A stretch of 64,000 nucleotides of DNA from Conyzicola nivalis_A (GCF_040548875.1 NZ_JBEPSJ010000005.1:1-64000); one strand, 5' to 3'. Counted from the stretch's first letter, positions 32,929 to 40,882 are shown. Notes: generated by a model from the letters alone, not told the origin. Numbers and translations are program-made.

Positions 32929-33250
32929 CTATGCGAGGGATCGTCGGTAGGTATTTCGATTGACGCTGGACGGGCTCATCCCCTCGTGGTGCTGACGACG
33001 CAGTCTCGCCGTTAGCGCCGCGGTCCCGGAAGGGCGCCGCCAGAGCTCGTTCGTTTTAGATGCGTCCGCTCGCGTATTCGCCCATTGCCATGTGACGATC
33101 ATGCTCTGGAGCGGTAAGCGGCTGCATGATCGGCGACGGTGGCTGTGCCGTCCGCGACGTTTCTGATCGCCTCGATTCGGCCAGGGCTAGAGCCAGCTGG
33201 CTTCGACCTCTAGTGGAGGATTTCAGGGGAACATCGTCAGACGGGATTCA
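32929..33250. other. Spacer without a supported gene
   Basis: About 320 bases after the terminator. I see no frame with a credible start or ribosome-binding site and no repeat. Confidence 0.5.
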
Positions 33251-33814
33251 TCACGGCGTGGTCGCGCTTTCCATGCCGCACCTCAGTGCTGCGGGAGGGG
33301 CGTCTTCGGAGGCTGAGAGGCCGACGTACGCCGGCAGAAGCGGATCAAAGTGCGTGAGCTTACTGGCGGCCCCGCTCATCCAGTAGACCTGACCGTCGAA
33401 AGTGGCCGAGGTCGGATCCGAACGTGTGGCCCAGACAACTAGGGGCCCGCCTTCGGTGCTGAGGCCGGTCCGCTCGTTCACCACGATACCGGTTAGAGTC
33501 CACACTCCCAGTTCTCCGTCTGGGCGGGCGCTCAGCCATGACACAGAGTTCTCAAGTGTGCCCTCTTCCGCAGAAACGGCACGGAGGGCCTCGTTCACCA
33601 CGCCGACTGTGGCCGATGACGCGTTTTGACACGCGGGCGTGGTTGCATCGGCCCCGTCTGGCCATGCGATCGGGGTCGCCGATGCGGTAGGCGTCGACGT
33701 CGGTTCGGCAGTTTCAGGCCAGCCCGCGGTTTCACCCGCAGCGCAGCCCGATACCATTGCCAGCATCCCGGTTGCGAACAGAGCGACGGCCCATCTGCGT
33801 GCCGCTTTTTCCAT
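33251..33814 (-). CDS. Lipoprotein, unknown function
   Basis: A 187-residue lipoprotein. The signal segment RWAVALFATGMLAMVSGCAA ends in the lipobox VSGC. A Thr/Pro/Ala-rich linker follows (ETAEPTSTPTASATPIAWPD), then a folded part with two further cysteines (TTPACQNASS and ALRCGMES) and stretches such as LGVWTLTGIVVNERTGLSTE and TFDGQVYWMSGAASKLTHFD. The ATG at 33814 starts the basic n-region. The composition is typical of actinobacterial surface lipoproteins of unknown role. It converges on the secreted-protein operon across a 370-base spacer. Confidence 0.75.
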   Translation of the reverse strand: MEKAARRWAVALFATGMLAMVSGCAAGETAGWPETAEPTSTPTASATPIAWPDGADATTPACQNASSATVGVVNEALRAVSAEEGTLENSVSWLSARPDGELGVWTLTGIVVNERTGLSTEGGPLVVWATRSDPTSATFDGQVYWMSGAASKLTHFDPLLPAYVGLSASEDAPPAALRCGMESATTP

Positions 33815-33902
33815 ACCCGGAAGTCTACGACGCAACACCGACTAGTCCTCGTGAATCTTGGTCCCCCCTCAATTCGTTCGGGATTGCGTGATTCGTTGAA
33901 CT

Positions 33903-34150
33903 GGACAAGATCATGGGATCCGCCCACCGTAACGACTACCCGGTCGGTGCGATCGCCGACCTATGCACCGAGCGCGACTACGACTTCGACAACTTACTTG
34001 TAGGCCGGGCACCGCTGGGCGCGGCTCGACTGACGAGTCGCAGTACCGTCACGCCCGGCGTTCGGATCGGACAGCGTGATCGGGAAGGGCTTGGTTTCTG
34101 ACGAGGTGGCGGTCCGGCGGGCGGGTCGGGGTGACGGGTTGTCGGGCGAG
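33903..34150 (+). repeat. Dispersed 240-bp direct repeat, copy B, with decayed reading frame
   Basis: Homologous to 25157-25391 in the same orientation. The internal frame (from the ATG at 33913 to 34101) reads GSAHRNDYPVGAIADLCTER and TVTPGVRIGQRDREGLGF, matching the frame in copy A but with altered residues and no ribosome-binding site. The flanks (33815-33902, 34151-34245) hold no gene I can support. Confidence 0.65.
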
Positions 34151-34245
34151 TCGAAGGACCAGTTGCTTGACTCTCTCAGTGCCGACGACTGATGGGGTGA
34201 TTCCGGCGATCTGGCAGCCAAGTTGCGGCGACCTAGACTGACGCC

Positions 34246-34941
34246 ATGATCGACGAGCCGTACCTGCCTTTCTTCACCAGCCTGGTGACTGGCGTTGCGA
34301 AGGACCTCGTGGGTTCGGGCGAACTGGACGTTCGCAACCTCTCAGAGCGCGACTTCATCGCGGCGTTGAGCTCGAAGCTGCGCGATCTGCAGGACGCGGG
34401 AGCCTTCGAGCCGGTCCTGGTCGAACTTGACCACTTGGACACACTGCTCGGACGGGCGCGCGCCGCCGCACGCGAGGACGACTTCGATTACGCGATCGTG
34501 TTCTACGCCACTTGGGTCGAGCACTGGTTGAACATGATGATTGCGTGGCGCGCACGGGAGGACGGTAGCGACGATGCGGCGATCACCGAGTTGATCCGTT
34601 CTACCAACTTTCATGCGAAGACTGGCAGCTCCTGGCGAAGCATGTTCGGCGAACCATTGGACGACGTCGGGCTGCTCCGGGATCTGGGACACCTCAGGAA
34701 TGACTTCCTTCACTACAAGTGGCAGCCGTTCCCCGTCGACGACGAGCGACGCTTCGACCGCAAAAACCATCGAAGCGGGTATATCGCAAAGGTCGAGGCC
34801 GCGGTGAGCCGTCTCGTCGGAGTTGAGGACCGCCTCCGTTACCCGGGATGGACTTCTGTCCTCGAGCAATGGACCGTAGACAGCGTCCACGCCGCCCAGC
34901 GTGCACCCGCTGTTGAGGTCGACACGTCGCCCGCCCCCTGA
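34246..34941 (+). CDS. HEPN-like protein
   Basis: A 231-residue, mostly helical protein. The segment LLRDLGHLRNDFLHYKWQPF contains RNDFLH, which fits the R-x4-6-H motif of HEPN-domain ribonucleases, and the upstream helix ARAAAREDDFDYAIVFYATW with VEHWLNMMIAWRA has the usual HEPN bundle character. An N-terminal helical region of about 60 residues precedes the domain. The ATG at 34246 is natural. HEPN proteins often act as RNases in toxin-antitoxin or abortive-infection systems; no MNT nucleotidyltransferase partner is adjacent, so an isolated or regulatory role is possible. It sits directly after repeat copy B. Confidence 0.7.
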   Translation: MIDEPYLPFFTSLVTGVAKDLVGSGELDVRNLSERDFIAALSSKLRDLQDAGAFEPVLVELDHLDTLLGRARAAAREDDFDYAIVFYATWVEHWLNMMIAWRAREDGSDDAAITELIRSTNFHAKTGSSWRSMFGEPLDDVGLLRDLGHLRNDFLHYKWQPFPVDDERRFDRKNHRSGYIAKVEAAVSRLVGVEDRLRYPGWTSVLEQWTVDSVHAAQRAPAVEVDTSPAP

Positions 34942-34954
34942 GCGTCGAGGCTGG

Positions 34955-35098
34955 TCAATCGTATTCTCGGGGGATGTTCCTCGCCATGAGGTGGACGTGG
35001 TCGACGCCGCGCACCATCGTGATCTCCGACCCGTAGTAGCCGTCCTGAGTCCGGACCGCGGAGGTACGAACAGTACCGGCATTGCACAGCATTGCCAT
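34955..35098 (-). CDS. Possible small protein or gene remnant
   Basis: A 47-codon frame with protein-like sequence: MLCNAGTVRTSAVRTQDGYY, GSEITMVRGVDHVHLMARNI, ending PREYD. Two in-frame ATGs (35098 and 35092) lack a good Shine-Dalgarno sequence. It lies antisense between the HEPN-like gene and the next membrane protein gene. It may be the C-terminal end of a deleted gene. No family recognised. Confidence 0.35.
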   Translation of the reverse strand: MAMLCNAGTVRTSAVRTQDGYYGSEITMVRGVDHVHLMARNIPREYD

Positions 35099-35165
35099 TC
35101 CAACCCCGAACCCCACCGGCGCACACAGGAGGCAGAATGCCCGTCGCGCTCAGTACACTTGCCGG

Positions 35166-35870
35166 GTGACCAGCGCATTCTCCTGGGTGGACCTCGTCTC
35201 ACTCCTGGTCGCCCTTGTCTCCCTCGGCGTCACCGCCGCGATCTTCTTCGTCGGACGACGACTGTCGTTCCGCCAGCAACGCGACCGCGCACGCGAGATG
35301 GAAGCACAGGCGTGGAAGATACTCCGTCCCATCCGGCTGGAGGGGTTGAACAGCAAGATCATCGTGATGAACGTCGCCCGGTACAGGCGCGGCTACAACG
35401 GCAGCAACAACGTCACTCTGCGCGGCGGCGCCTACTCGGGCGCGGAGATCATTGAAATCGTCCACGGCGGCATCGAGGTGATAACCCAGGGCGTATCCAG
35501 CTACTACGCCACGGACGGGCGTCGCACCCTTACCGTCACTGACCAGAAGGCGCCCAATGTCATCGAAGTCGGCCACATCCCGTGGGAATGGATCGAAGAC
35601 ATCGTCCCTGAAGGCGACGGGTTCGACGGTGCGCCCATCGTCTTCGTCAACCATAGAGCCGCCGGTCGCCGACCCTACAACTTCGTCACGTACAAGGAGG
35701 GGGTGCCGGTCGCGTTCGGACCCAACGGCCGCGATTATTACCGTCCCGTCTCCGAATTGGGCACGTTGCGGCCGCCGTTCTTACGGGACTGGTGGCGGTT
35801 CCTAAAGTTCTGGTGGCAGACAAGGCGGCGGGAACGGTTGAGCCTGCGAGCGTTCGGGAATCCTGACTGA
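35166..35870 (+). CDS. Single-pass membrane-anchored protein, unknown function
   Basis: A 234-residue protein. An N-terminal membrane segment (LVSLLVALVSLGVTAAIFFV) is followed by a basic stretch (RRLSFRQQRDRAREMEAQAW) and a cytoplasmic beta-rich domain (KIIVMNVARYRRGYNGSNNV, APIVFVNHRAAGRRPYNFVT). The C-terminus is basic and aromatic (FLRDWWRFLKFWWQTRRRER), suggesting membrane-surface binding. The GTG at 35166 is chosen because the hydrophobic segment begins shortly after it; earlier in-frame starts add polar sequence. No family recognised. Single-pass proteins with such a plan are frequent in islands. Confidence 0.65.
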   Translation: MTSAFSWVDLVSLLVALVSLGVTAAIFFVGRRLSFRQQRDRAREMEAQAWKILRPIRLEGLNSKIIVMNVARYRRGYNGSNNVTLRGGAYSGAEIIEIVHGGIEVITQGVSSYYATDGRRTLTVTDQKAPNVIEVGHIPWEWIEDIVPEGDGFDGAPIVFVNHRAAGRRPYNFVTYKEGVPVAFGPNGRDYYRPVSELGTLRPPFLRDWWRFLKFWWQTRRRERLSLRAFGNPD

Positions 35871-35884
35871 GGCCGAAAGACCGT

Positions 35885-36250
35885 CTAAGAGGGACGCTCG
35901 AGCCCGAGCACCTGCACGATCCTCCGGATCTCGGTGCTCTGGTGCCATCTGAGCACCAGATCGTACTCGTGACCAAACGGCTCCATCGTCCAATAGCCGA
36001 CTTCGCCAACCCGGCAGCTTTCGATCGTCCGGATCGGGCGGCCCTCGTCAGTAATCATCGCGACTGCGAGCCGACCCGGCATCCGATTCACCGTTCGCCC
36101 GTCGAGATCGAAGAAGTGAGCGCTGGTGGCGCTCAGGACCAGCCATTGACCACGTTGTTTCAAAGTTAGTTCGCTTCGGTCTTCGCCGAGTCGCCCCGTC
36201 CCGGTCAGTTTGCCGAGCTGCGCCGCCGCGCGATCATCTTCAGCTTGCAT
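35885..36250 (-). CDS. Hypothetical protein, last gene of a decayed operon
   Basis: A 121-residue soluble protein with alternating beta-strand pattern (ELTLKQRGQWLVLSATSAHF, FDLDGRTVNRMPGRLAVAMI) and conserved-looking cysteine (TIESCRVGEVGYWTMEPFGH). The ATG at 36250 has GGAGG 6 bases upstream, which decides it over a start further upstream. It follows the frameshifted phosphoesterase gene by 17 bases and belongs to a four-gene minus-strand operon beginning at 38006. No family recognised. Confidence 0.7.
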   Translation of the reverse strand: MQAEDDRAAAQLGKLTGTGRLGEDRSELTLKQRGQWLVLSATSAHFFDLDGRTVNRMPGRLAVAMITDEGRPIRTIESCRVGEVGYWTMEPFGHEYDLVLRWHQSTEIRRIVQVLGLERPS

Positions 36251-36267
36251 GTCGTCCTCCCCTGCAG

Positions 36268-37052
36268 CTAGTCGATCCAGGTCCACGCCAGGTCGCCGAG
36301 GTGGATCACGCCGATGTTCTTCTTCTGACGGTCGCTGCCGAGCGACACGATTCTCTGGCCGGTCGGCAACTCAACGCGATCCGCTGTGTGGAGGTGGCCG
36401 TGAATGAAGAGGTCGGGGATGACACCGCCCCAGAGCGCAGTGACGAGGCGACGAGATCGTCTTGAATACTCGAGTGCCGCCTCGTCCCATCTTTGAGGAT
36501 TCGAACGCAGCACCGCCTCCACTTTCGCGGTGCCGCCGTCTATCGTCTCGTGGGTGATCAACACATCGACAGGCCCGCCGGCGACCGCCGCCGTCACCTC
36601 GTCTAGGCTCGGCATTTCGGTTGGCCACCACGTCCCCCGAGCCCTCCGGTAGGCGTAGTCGAGCGAGGCGGCACCCCAAACGAAAGGAACGTCCGTCCGG
36701 CCAGAGTGAATCGGAAGCCGCGTGGTAGAACCCAGACCCTGTCGGACAAGCGGATCGCCTCACCGGGCTGAGATACGAATCGGTGATTCATCCGAGTCCA
36801 GTCGTCGTGATTTCCCGGTGTCACGAGGACCCGCTCGATCACTGACGCCTCGCACTGCGCGTCGACGGCCGCCAGGAAACCTTTGCCTCGCGGGCCCGGC
36901 AGGATTCCGAAATCACCGGCGTGCAAGATCGTCCCGACCTCCGGCGCCGCAGCGTGGAGAGCAGGGATCATCTCTTGAATCCATATTGTGTTGCCGTGCC
37001 AGTCACCAGCGACGGCGACGCGGGTTTCTCCGGGCAAGGTGAGATCGGTCAT
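36268..37052 (-). pseudogene. Metallophosphoesterase, interrupted by a one-base frameshift
   Basis: A calcineurin-type phosphoesterase split into two frames. The first part (from the ATG at 37052) has VAGDWHGN, ILHAGDFGILPG and VTPGNHDDW, the metal-binding motifs I-III. The second part carries VDVLITHETIDGG and LFIHGHLHTADR, motifs IV and V. The frames join at FLSFGG|AASLDYAYRRARGTWW near 36674-36677, where the minus strand has GGGG; one more G would restore a protein of about 260 residues. All active-site residues are then present. The ATG overlaps the end of the upstream helix-turn-helix gene, indicating an operon. The break is either a real homopolymer mutation or a sequencing error. Confidence 0.8.
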
Positions 37053-37438
37053 AGCGCTGCGAGCTCCTCGAAGATCGAAGCGACCCGAGCGGGGTCGCCG
37101 CCGTTCACGAGAAAGCTACGAGGGGTCGTCCACGTCTCGCCGTCGGCGAGTCTTGGCCGCGGCGCCAGCATCATTCCGCGGACGAAAGCAGGATGCATCG
37201 AGAGCGTGATCGCAGGGACGAGTTTTTCAAGGCCCGGGATGACGGCGCCGCTTCGGAACTGCCAAGCCGGATACCGCCACTGGCGCCCGTACGGAAACGC
37301 GTACAATTTCAGGTCCTCACGCATGCGCCGGACGGTGCTCACGCTCACGCCGAGGGTCCGAGCGGCCTGCGCTGAGGTGAGCGACTCGGCGATCGCGACA
37401 GCTTTGACCTCCGCAAGGCGAGCCGCTGTGACGTTCAT
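37049..37438 (-). CDS. DNA-binding protein with N-terminal helix-turn-helix, paralogue A
   Basis: A 129-residue protein. The N-terminal half has a clear helix-turn-helix (AESLTSAQAARTLGVSVSTV, then RRMREDLKLYAFPYGRQWRY), like MerR/excisionase-type domains, ending with RYPAWQF. The C-terminal half (HPAFVRGMMLAPRPRLADGE, TPRSFLVNGGDPARVASIFE) resembles the C-terminal domain of Xre/MbcA/ParS-type antitoxins, where a TP...L.GGD pattern is conserved. AAGGA lies 8 bases before the ATG at 37438. Its stop overlaps the phosphoesterase start. The preceding gene is a longer relative of the same plan. It may be an antitoxin or regulator of this operon. Confidence 0.7.
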   Translation of the reverse strand: MNVTAARLAEVKAVAIAESLTSAQAARTLGVSVSTVRRMREDLKLYAFPYGRQWRYPAWQFRSGAVIPGLEKLVPAITLSMHPAFVRGMMLAPRPRLADGETWTTPRSFLVNGGDPARVASIFEELAAL

Positions 37439-37456
37439 CCGCGCGTCCTTGACCAG

Positions 37457-38006
37457 TCAGGCCTGTGCGTCCGCGGAGCGGCGGGGCGGCTCGATGATGG
37501 TGGGGACGAAGTCGTCAAAGAAACACTCATCCGGGGTGCGTGTATCCGGCGCCTGCTGCAGCTCGAGACGCGGTGAGACGCCCGTCGCAGGATCCTCGGT
37601 CTCGAGCCAGACTGCGAACTCGACCCGGGTCTTGGCCGGGATGGCTGTAGAGAAGCTCCGCGAACGCGCGGGACTGCCGGCCGCATTTGTCGAACTGCAC
37701 TGCAGGGAATAGCCACCGCCGGTCGACCATCGCTCCGAAGAGCCGGCCTGCTTTCCTCTGTTGGTCGATCGCTTGGCGGGAGAGCTGCTTCCACCGGGCG
37801 AGGGCGGGCGCGGAGTAGCACGAGCCGATGGGCGGGTCGGTGACCGGGGTGTCGGGGAGGGCTTCGAGCATGCGGGCGGCGAGGGCTTCGGGCGTCGCGT
37901 AGAGCTCTCCTGCGCGTTTGAAGTCGATCTCTGTCAGCCGCTCGCCGACCGCAGCGGCAAGAAGAGCGCGGGTCGCGGCGCCGGTGGGCTCAGTCGGCGA
38001 GTTCAT
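37457..38006 (-). pseudogene. DNA-binding protein, paralogue B, interrupted by a frameshift
   Basis: The first frame from the ATG at 38006 runs through LLAAAVGERLTEIDFKRAGE, LARWKQLSRQAIDQQRKAGR and RRWLFPAVQFDKCGRQSRAF to AELL, then changes frame near 37650 and continues sensibly in another as TAIPAKTRVEFAVWLETEDP, RLELQQAPDTRTPDECFFDD and FVPTIIEPPRRSADAQA. Removing one base near GAGCTTCTCTACAG restores a protein of about 182 residues. The helix-turn-helix followed by RWLFPAVQF, then a C-terminal domain with RTPDE, parallels paralogue A. It is the first gene of the minus-strand operon, 18 bases before paralogue A. Confidence 0.65.
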
Positions 38007-38108
38007 AGCGTCGATAGTAATAGACAATTTTGCTGTGTCAACGGGGGTCAGGAAGTAGGCTCCCGGCCTTCCCGCGCCAGAGTTCGGGCGTTGTCCGCGC
38101 ATGTATAG

Positions 38109-38132
38109 GGGGAGGTGAAAATTTCACTCCCT
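38109..38132. promoter_or_regulatory. Inverted repeat upstream of the first recombinase-like gene
   Basis: GGAGGTGAAA and ATTTCACTCC form a near-perfect dyad between the decayed helix-turn-helix operon (minus strand) and the recombinase-fold gene (plus strand). It could be an operator for the divergent DNA-binding proteins. The GGAGG in it is also adjacent to a GTG at 38115, too close to serve as its ribosome-binding site. Confidence 0.45.
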
Positions 38133-38153
38133 CCCGAGCGGAACGAGACAACC

Positions 38154-38990
38154 ATGAACTACACGCCGAGGATCGACGAGCAGGCCTGGACACCCATCAG
38201 AGACTTCATCTACACGGCGGTCGCGGCATGCGCTGGGAAGACCGCCTACGCGGATCACGACCTGTACCAGGCGAGCACAGGTTTGGCGTCTTGGGCACGA
38301 TCGGCAACTGATCTACCCCTGTCCGAGGAGCTCTTCGCGCCAAGCGCGATCGAGGACTTCGTGCGTCGGGGTCTTCCGGCATACTCGCCTGCGTCGCGAG
38401 GCAACCGGCGCTCGATCCTTTTGCGGATGTCGGAGGCGATCCTGGGTGAACGGGCATCGCGCGTGCGGTTGGAGTCGCTCCCGTCCTCCACGCCTAGCAA
38501 GCCGTACTCGGATCGGGAGTTGCGGGGTCTGCGTGATTGGGCCCTCCGTTCGTCCACGTCACGGCGACCGCGGGCGTTCGCTCTCCTCGGTCTCGGGGTG
38601 GGCGCGGGCCTTTCCACCGGCGAGATCACGGCCGCGCTGTGCGCCGACGTCCGCGAGACCGAATCCGGGTTGACGATCTCCGTCCGCGGGCAGCGTGCCA
38701 GAACCGTCACAATCTCCCCGGAATGGGCCGAGGCTGTCCGAGAAGCGATCGACGGCGGTAGTGCTGGGGATTGGATCTTCTGCCCCGACCGCACGACCGG
38801 CGGCAAAAACATGGTCACGAATTTCCTCGCGCCCGACCGCTCGGCGGCCGTCAACGTGCAGAGGATGCGAGCGACTTGGATCGTCCGACAGCTGCGGGAA
38901 GGCGCCCCCGCGGTCCAGCTGATGCGGGATGCCGGCGTCAGCCGCATGACTGCGCTCAGCAGGTTCGTGCCCTTTGTGGATGCGGCATAG
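38154..38990 (+). CDS. Tyrosine-recombinase-fold protein lacking catalytic residues, copy 1
   Basis: A 278-residue protein related to phage-type integrases. The first 130 residues form a SAM-like core-binding region (AWTPIRDFIYTAVAACAGKT). The catalytic-type domain starts at PYSDRELRGLRDWALRSSTS. ALLGLGVGAGLSTGEITAAL occupies the position of box I (usually TGLRxxEL), with serine replacing the arginine. VQRMRATWIVRQLREGAPAV corresponds to HxLRHTxAT; the arginine is kept but the first histidine position is glutamine. SRFVPF replaces the tyrosine nucleophile region with phenylalanine. It therefore probably binds DNA without cleaving it. Two relatives follow at 40883 and 43653. Start uncertain: ATG 38154 or GTG 38115. 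Confidence 0.75.
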   Translation: MNYTPRIDEQAWTPIRDFIYTAVAACAGKTAYADHDLYQASTGLASWARSATDLPLSEELFAPSAIEDFVRRGLPAYSPASRGNRRSILLRMSEAILGERASRVRLESLPSSTPSKPYSDRELRGLRDWALRSSTSRRPRAFALLGLGVGAGLSTGEITAALCADVRETESGLTISVRGQRARTVTISPEWAEAVREAIDGGSAGDWIFCPDRTTGGKNMVTNFLAPDRSAAVNVQRMRATWIVRQLREGAPAVQLMRDAGVSRMTALSRFVPFVDAA

Positions 38991-39011
38991 GGTCGCGGAC
39001 GCAGGCCGCCT

Positions 39012-39209
39012 TCACCGACTCGTGAACGAGTAGCGGATAGCGAGTAGCGCGACAAGTGCGCTTCGAGGGCGGACTGCCCACGCTTTGGAGGGGTCCGCGA
39101 GGTTCATAGGCGGGTGGATCTCGGCGCCGGTCGGGTTGCGGTCGGACACCTCGCGAGCAACTCCGTCGGGCGAGTTGAACAGGCGGCAGGTCACCTGTTT
39201 CGGCTTCAC
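39012..39209 (-). CDS. Small hypothetical protein downstream of the HNH gene
   Basis: A 65-residue protein with a good translation signal: GGAGG lies 5 bases before the GTG at 39209. The sequence includes KPKQVTCRLFNSPDGVAREV, GAEIHPPMNLADPSKAWAVR and a basic hydrophobic end (SALVALLAIRYSFTSR). It follows the HNH nuclease gene by 36 bases on the same strand and is probably co-transcribed with it, so an immunity, inhibitor or accessory role is conceivable. No family recognised. Confidence 0.55.
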   Translation of the reverse strand: MKPKQVTCRLFNSPDGVAREVSDRNPTGAEIHPPMNLADPSKAWAVRPRSALVALLAIRYSFTSR

Positions 39210-39245
39210 CGACTCCTCCCTAGCGGGGAGACGGTCAGAAGTCGA

Positions 39246-40571
39246 TCACGCCTTGCCGACACCGCGCGGGCCCTTTGCCGTGCGCGGCGGAGGTACGCGT
39301 CCCTCGGCATCGGCGTAGACGTCAATGGGAGTCCCGATGCTGGTCATCAGATGGGCCAACACTTTCTCTACCCCAGCGGAACCGGCAGAGAAGTCCTTGC
39401 GGTTCGGATGAGTCATAGGGAACCAGTCAGGTGCATCTATGTCGGCGCCGGGGAGATGAGCAACGGCGAACGCGAAGCCGTTGAATTCGAAGGTCGCAAT
39501 GAACCAGTCTCGATTTTCGCGTTCGGCGGTGAAGCTAATGACGCGGAATCGAAAGAAGGCTTCCGTGACGATCGCGGTCGCTCGCGCCCAGATCATGAGT
39601 CCGGGATCCAAGTCGCCAGTGTCGACGCTTTGCCGCAAGGTCTCCGGAACCTTGATGTTGGCCGCGGCACCTAGGGTGGCGGCTGTCTTTGCCATCCAAT
39701 GATTCACTAGCGCACCGTTCGCAGGGTCCGCTAGCTTTCCTCTGTCGAAAAGTTGGCTGACCGGAGCTTCGAGCGACTTGCCCAGCCTGCTGTTGCAGGG
39801 CTCGCAGAGCACCCCGGCCACGACCGGCATCAGTTGGAGCTTATCCGCGAGCCATTTGGGGGTGCAGTGCTCCCGATTGACGTCATGCGAGCCGCAGATG
39901 AAACATGACTGTGGAAAGGTAGCGGGGAAGAAGATCTTTTTGCGGTCGCCGTAGTACACCCACAGGCGGTCGTCGGCATCGAGACCGGGCCCTGAGAACG
40001 GATGGGACGAGCCAGGCACGATAGCTTTCCAGTCCTCCGACACGCGCAAGATATTGTCCCGGCCTTTGGCGCCGACGCTCCCTTTGTGGAGGGCGACCGT
40101 CGCGTAAGGCATCGTGCTGCCGAGGGCTAATGTTGCCACCTGAATTGCTTTCCCCGACTCGCCGACCAAGACGACCCCCACGTTCCCCAGATGCCTGATG
40201 AACCAGGCCGTGCGCTCGTCCAAATCAACCGTGAAGAAGGGCTTGGAATTGCCGTCCAGCACCGTCAGCCGCGTGTCCTGCATGCGGACGACCACTGTCG
40301 GATCAACGGTCTGGACCATCGGAAGCCGGATCTGGTCGGCCTGCACCGTGGTGAAATCGACACGGGTGCGGAGGTATCCGTGGGCTGCGGGATGCATTAT
40401 GACGACCGGCACGAGCAGTATCTGCCGCTGCGGCGTAGTTATGAGGTCGCGTCCCGCACTATCTACCTCACCCATGTGGTTGGCATCGGCGTAGCTGACA
40501 CCCCACTCAACATCAGGCTCTTCCGAGCGTCGTGAAACGAGCTTGGACCCCAATTTATCAAAGTGGATCAT
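39246..40571 (-). CDS. HNH-type endonuclease-like protein
   Basis: A 441-residue protein. The centre contains a treble-clef HNH core: SCFICGSHDVNREHCTPKWL (CxxC followed by N-EH-P) and then LCEPCNSRLGKSLE (CxxCN), as in HNH nucleases of restriction and defence loci. The N-terminal 220 residues are beta-rich (for example ILLVPVVIMHPAAHGYLRTR, FTVDLDERTAWFIRHLGNVG) and of unknown function, perhaps a sensor or specificity domain. The C-terminal 150 residues are helical then beta-rich. The ATG at 40571 is natural. It is followed by a 65-residue gene on the same strand and is divergent from the second recombinase-fold gene. A standalone defence nuclease is plausible. Confidence 0.75.
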   Translation of the reverse strand: MIHFDKLGSKLVSRRSEEPDVEWGVSYADANHMGEVDSAGRDLITTPQRQILLVPVVIMHPAAHGYLRTRVDFTTVQADQIRLPMVQTVDPTVVVRMQDTRLTVLDGNSKPFFTVDLDERTAWFIRHLGNVGVVLVGESGKAIQVATLALGSTMPYATVALHKGSVGAKGRDNILRVSEDWKAIVPGSSHPFSGPGLDADDRLWVYYGDRKKIFFPATFPQSCFICGSHDVNREHCTPKWLADKLQLMPVVAGVLCEPCNSRLGKSLEAPVSQLFDRGKLADPANGALVNHWMAKTAATLGAAANIKVPETLRQSVDTGDLDPGLMIWARATAIVTEAFFRFRVISFTAERENRDWFIATFEFNGFAFAVAHLPGADIDAPDWFPMTHPNRKDFSAGSAGVEKVLAHLMTSIGTPIDVYADAEGRVPPPRTAKGPRGVGKA

Positions 40572-40882
40572 CTAGTCCCCCTGCCGAAGTCGCCCCAAAC
40601 GACGCACCCCAACGGTATCGGAAGCACCTACGGATAGATGCCCTGTGTGTCGCGTCGGACTTGCACCGCTATCTCGGAACTCGGGAACGCATTTCTGGCG
40701 CTCCGGCCATATTGGTGGGATGGAGACGGAGCCGAAGACGGTCGCAAACCGGGGAGATTTCGGCCGTAGCGGCTTCCGTTTGCTGATTCGCAGACCGTTC
40801 CGCAGGTCAATCGTCTTACAGGTGCTGAACGGCCGGTCTCGAGGTGCACCCGACCCCCGCGTTTGTCCCAATTGAGGCGCCG
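40572..40882. other. Divergent intergenic region with a possible 51-codon frame
   Basis: About 310 bases between the HNH gene and the second recombinase-fold gene. On the plus strand a frame at 40720-40875 (METEPKTVANRGDFGRSGFR then basic) ends 7 bases before the next start, but its GGTGGG leader is poor and the codons are not clearly selected. Promoters for both neighbours should lie here; I cannot name them. Confidence 0.4.
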
